Source of the DNA: Acidimicrobiia bacterium
GTDB taxonomy: Bacteria > Actinomycetota > Acidimicrobiia > Acidimicrobiales > Aldehydirespiratoraceae
Assembly (NCBI GenBank): GCA_003231645.1
Contig: QIIW01000147.1
Coordinates: 1-54,062, forward strand
Length of the DNA: 54,062 bases
Direction: 5' to 3'
Shown here piece by piece: positions 52,487 through 54,062 of the stretch. The notes under the pieces were generated by a model. That model made no database searches. It was not told the origin of the DNA and worked only from the letters and a program-made list of their open reading frames with translations. The first letter of the stretch is position 1, and each line of letters begins with the position of its first letter. The position numbers and the translations under genes are program-made.

Positions 52487-53881
52487 CTACTCGTCGTCCT
52501 CTGCGGGCTGATCTTCGGTGGAGTCTTCTCCGGGACCACCGACGCTATCCCCATCGGCGTCGGTAGTAGGGAATTCCAGTTCAGATCGCTTGATTGTCGT
52601 GCCTTCATCGTCGACGAGCTCGACATTTTCGGTCAACCATTCGAGGGCCCGCTGTCTGGCGAGGTCGGATCGCAGGGAGGAGATCTGACCGACCTTGGTG
52701 AGTCTTGCCTCGAGGTCGGCTGCGTTCTGCCCAGCTTCGGCCGCCATCTTGGCAATGGACTCCGACACGGATGCGTCGTCGGGAACCAGGTCCTCGGCGG
52801 CGGCGACGAACCGGAGGGCCAGGTCGACCCTGACCGCCTGTTCGGCCGGTTCACGGAACTGCTCGGCCAACGTCTCGGCCGTGAGCCCGATGCTCGACAT
52901 GTACTGGGCCACGTCGGCACCCTGCTGTTGGAGCCGGCCGACGAAGTCCTGGATGCGGACGTTGATCTCACCCTCGATCATCGCTTCGGGAATGTCCTCG
53001 ATGACCAGGCCGGCCAGCGCCTCGGCCGTGTTCTGCTGCACCGCCATGCGGGCCTGGGCGATCTTCATCGCGGTGAGCCTGGTGACCAGATCGGCACGCA
53101 GGTCGTCGACGGTGTCGAACTCACTCGCCTCCGATGCCCAATCATCGTCGAGTTCGGGAAGCACGGCCTCCTTCACCTCTTTGACGGTGATCGAGAAGTG
53201 GAGCGGCTCATCCTCGTCGGCGTCGGGATGGTCGGCGTCGAATTCGACCTCATCGCCGGCGGACGCGCCTCGAAGTTGGTCGTCGATCTCCGCCACGACC
53301 GCGCCGCTTCCGACCTCGTAGTCGTAGTCGGTGGTGGTGAGGCCGGGAACCTCTTCGCCATCCTGGGTGCCGGCGATGTCGATGGTGACATGGTCGCCGT
53401 CGGCGGCCGGGCGATCGACCGGCTCGAGTTCGGCGTACTGGCCGCGCATGACGTCGATCTGCTGATCGACTTCTTCCTCGGACGGGGTCGGCTTGGGGAT
53501 CTCGACCCGAAGGCCGTCGTAACCCGCGGCGTTGATCAGGGGTCGGATCTGCACGACGGCATCGAAGGCGACCGACCCGGACTCCTCCCCGGAGGTGATT
53601 TCGATCTCGGGCGAGGCGATGACATCGACGTCGTGTTCGACCACGGCTTGGGCGTAGTAGTCGGGCAGCGCCTCACGCAGGGCCTCTTCCCGCCCGACCC
53701 GGTGGCCGAGTCTGGCCTCCAGGATCCGGCGTGGCGCCTTGCCTGGACGGAAGCCCGGCAGTCTCACCTCACGTGCGATGCGCTTGAACGCGGCATCGAC
53801 AGCCGTGTCGAACTCCGATTCGTCGACCTGGACCGACACCTTCACACGATTGTCTTCGAGGGTTTCGACGTTGCTCTTCAC
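52487..53881 (-). CDS. tig: Trigger factor
   Basis: Protein of 464 residues: N-terminal ribosome-binding domain with FKRIAREVRLPGFRPGKAPRRILE (GFRxGKxP signature), a central FKBP-like peptidyl-prolyl isomerase domain (GDHVTIDIAGTQDGEEVPG), a long helical C-terminal domain, and a Asp/Glu-rich tail. It is the first chaperone that nascent chains meet. It heads tig-clpP-clpX. The GTG start is preceded by TAGACT with an eight-base spacer. Confidence 0.96.
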   Translation of the reverse strand: MKSNVETLEDNRVKVSVQVDESEFDTAVDAAFKRIAREVRLPGFRPGKAPRRILEARLGHRVGREEALREALPDYYAQAVVEHDVDVIASPEIEITSGEESGSVAFDAVVQIRPLINAAGYDGLRVEIPKPTPSEEEVDQQIDVMRGQYAELEPVDRPAADGDHVTIDIAGTQDGEEVPGLTTTDYDYEVGSGAVVAEIDDQLRGASAGDEVEFDADHPDADEDEPLHFSITVKEVKEAVLPELDDDWASEASEFDTVDDLRADLVTRLTAMKIAQARMAVQQNTAEALAGLVIEDIPEAMIEGEINVRIQDFVGRLQQQGADVAQYMSSIGLTAETLAEQFREPAEQAVRVDLALRFVAAAEDLVPDDASVSESIAKMAAEAGQNAADLEARLTKVGQISSLRSDLARQRALEWLTENVELVDDEGTTIKRSELEFPTTDADGDSVGGPGEDSTEDQPAEDDE

Positions 53882-53889
53882 GAGGCGGG

Positions 53890-53895
53890 AGTCTA
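53890..53895 (-). promoter_or_regulatory. Putative -10 box for tig-clpP-clpX
   Basis: TAGACT on the minus strand, eight bases before the tig GTG, in the 109-base gap shared with the divergent tRNA-Gly gene. The same hexamer is upstream of nadD. Confidence 0.45.
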
Positions 53896-53974
53896 CGGGG
53901 CGCTCCGCCGTACCCGCCGTGACCTGGCATCAAACACGCTCGGATCGCTCGGCGTCGTCGCCGGTGTCGGCCGC

Positions 53975-53980
53975 TACCCT
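53975..53980 (+). promoter_or_regulatory. Putative -10 box for tRNA-Gly
   Basis: TACCCT ten bases before the first base of tRNA-Gly. The spacing would give a short 5' leader. No -35 consensus is seen. Confidence 0.4.
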
Positions 53981-53990
53981 GTGCGCACCC

Positions 53991-54061
53991 GCGGGTGTAG
54001 TTCAACGGTAGAACCTCAGCCTTCCAAGCTGATGATGCGGTTTCGATTACCGTCACCCGCT
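53991..54061 (+). tRNA. tRNA-Gly (anticodon UCC)
   Basis: A 71-base cloverleaf: acceptor GCGGGTG/CACCCGC, D-arm GTTC/GAAC, anticodon stem TCAGC/GCTGA with loop CTTCCAA (anticodon TCC), T-arm GCGGT/ACCGT with loop TTCGATT, discriminator T. The window ends one base later, so the 3' end is not seen. Confidence 0.93.
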
Positions 54062-54062
54062 C

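Overview
The window is GC-rich, almost fully coding chromosomal DNA from an actinobacterium. The best guess is class Acidimicrobiia or a relative. It has an actinobacterial backbone order, a BldD-type regulator, class II DAHP synthase and an RNase E/G-rplU-rpmA block, but also a complete mreBCD-mrdA-rodA rod-shape operon and Thr/Pro-rich surface linkers. There are no insertion sequences, integrases, CRISPR arrays or rRNA genes. Two tRNA genes are present: Ala-GGC at 14510 and Gly-UCC at the right edge. No stretch over 300 bases lacks a gene.

Read from right to left, the minus strand carries one long conserved series: tig-clpP-clpX, folC, a Flp-type pilin, ndk, mreB-mreC-mreD-mrdA-rodA, a radical-SAM pair, rng-rplU-rpmA, a TadE-TadE-TadG set, obg-proB, proA, a MoxR-VWA-TldD-TldE operon, nadD-LCP-rsfS, a sugar-kinase-like gene, a thioredoxin-TPR protein, comEA-comEC, a FolP2-like gene, holA, lepA, hrcA-dnaJ-rsmE and a BldD-like regulator. 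From memory, this is the order of the Mycobacterium tuberculosis segment from about Rv2462c down to Rv2372c, compressed and with extra modules inserted. Plus-strand genes interrupt it: a partial membrane protein and a LysM protein at the left edge, rpsT, a PAC2 protein, an acyl-CoA dehydrogenase, a sigma factor, class II DAHP synthase, an unknown membrane protein with murJ, pspA, and dgt.

Most of the content is housekeeping: protein quality control (tig, clpPX, hrcA-dnaJ, thioredoxin-TPR), ribosome function (lepA, rsmE, obg, rsfS, L21, L27, S20), cell-wall growth (mre operon, murJ, LCP), proline synthesis (proA, proB), folate metabolism (folC, FolP2-like) and nucleotide metabolism (ndk, dgt). 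The accessory parts most worth attention are: (1) the four-gene MoxR/VWA/TldD/TldE operon; (2) scattered Tad/Flp pilus parts, including a Flp prepilin fused through a Thr-rich stalk to a predicted beta-sandwich domain; (3) a BldD homologue that keeps the c-di-GMP binding signature; (4) an AT-rich perfect palindrome upstream of the sigma factor; and (5) a repeated TANNNT box 6-9 bases before the start codons of many first-in-operon genes, which suggests widespread leaderless transcription. Many neighbouring genes overlap by four bases (GTGA, ATGA or TTGA), so translational coupling is common.
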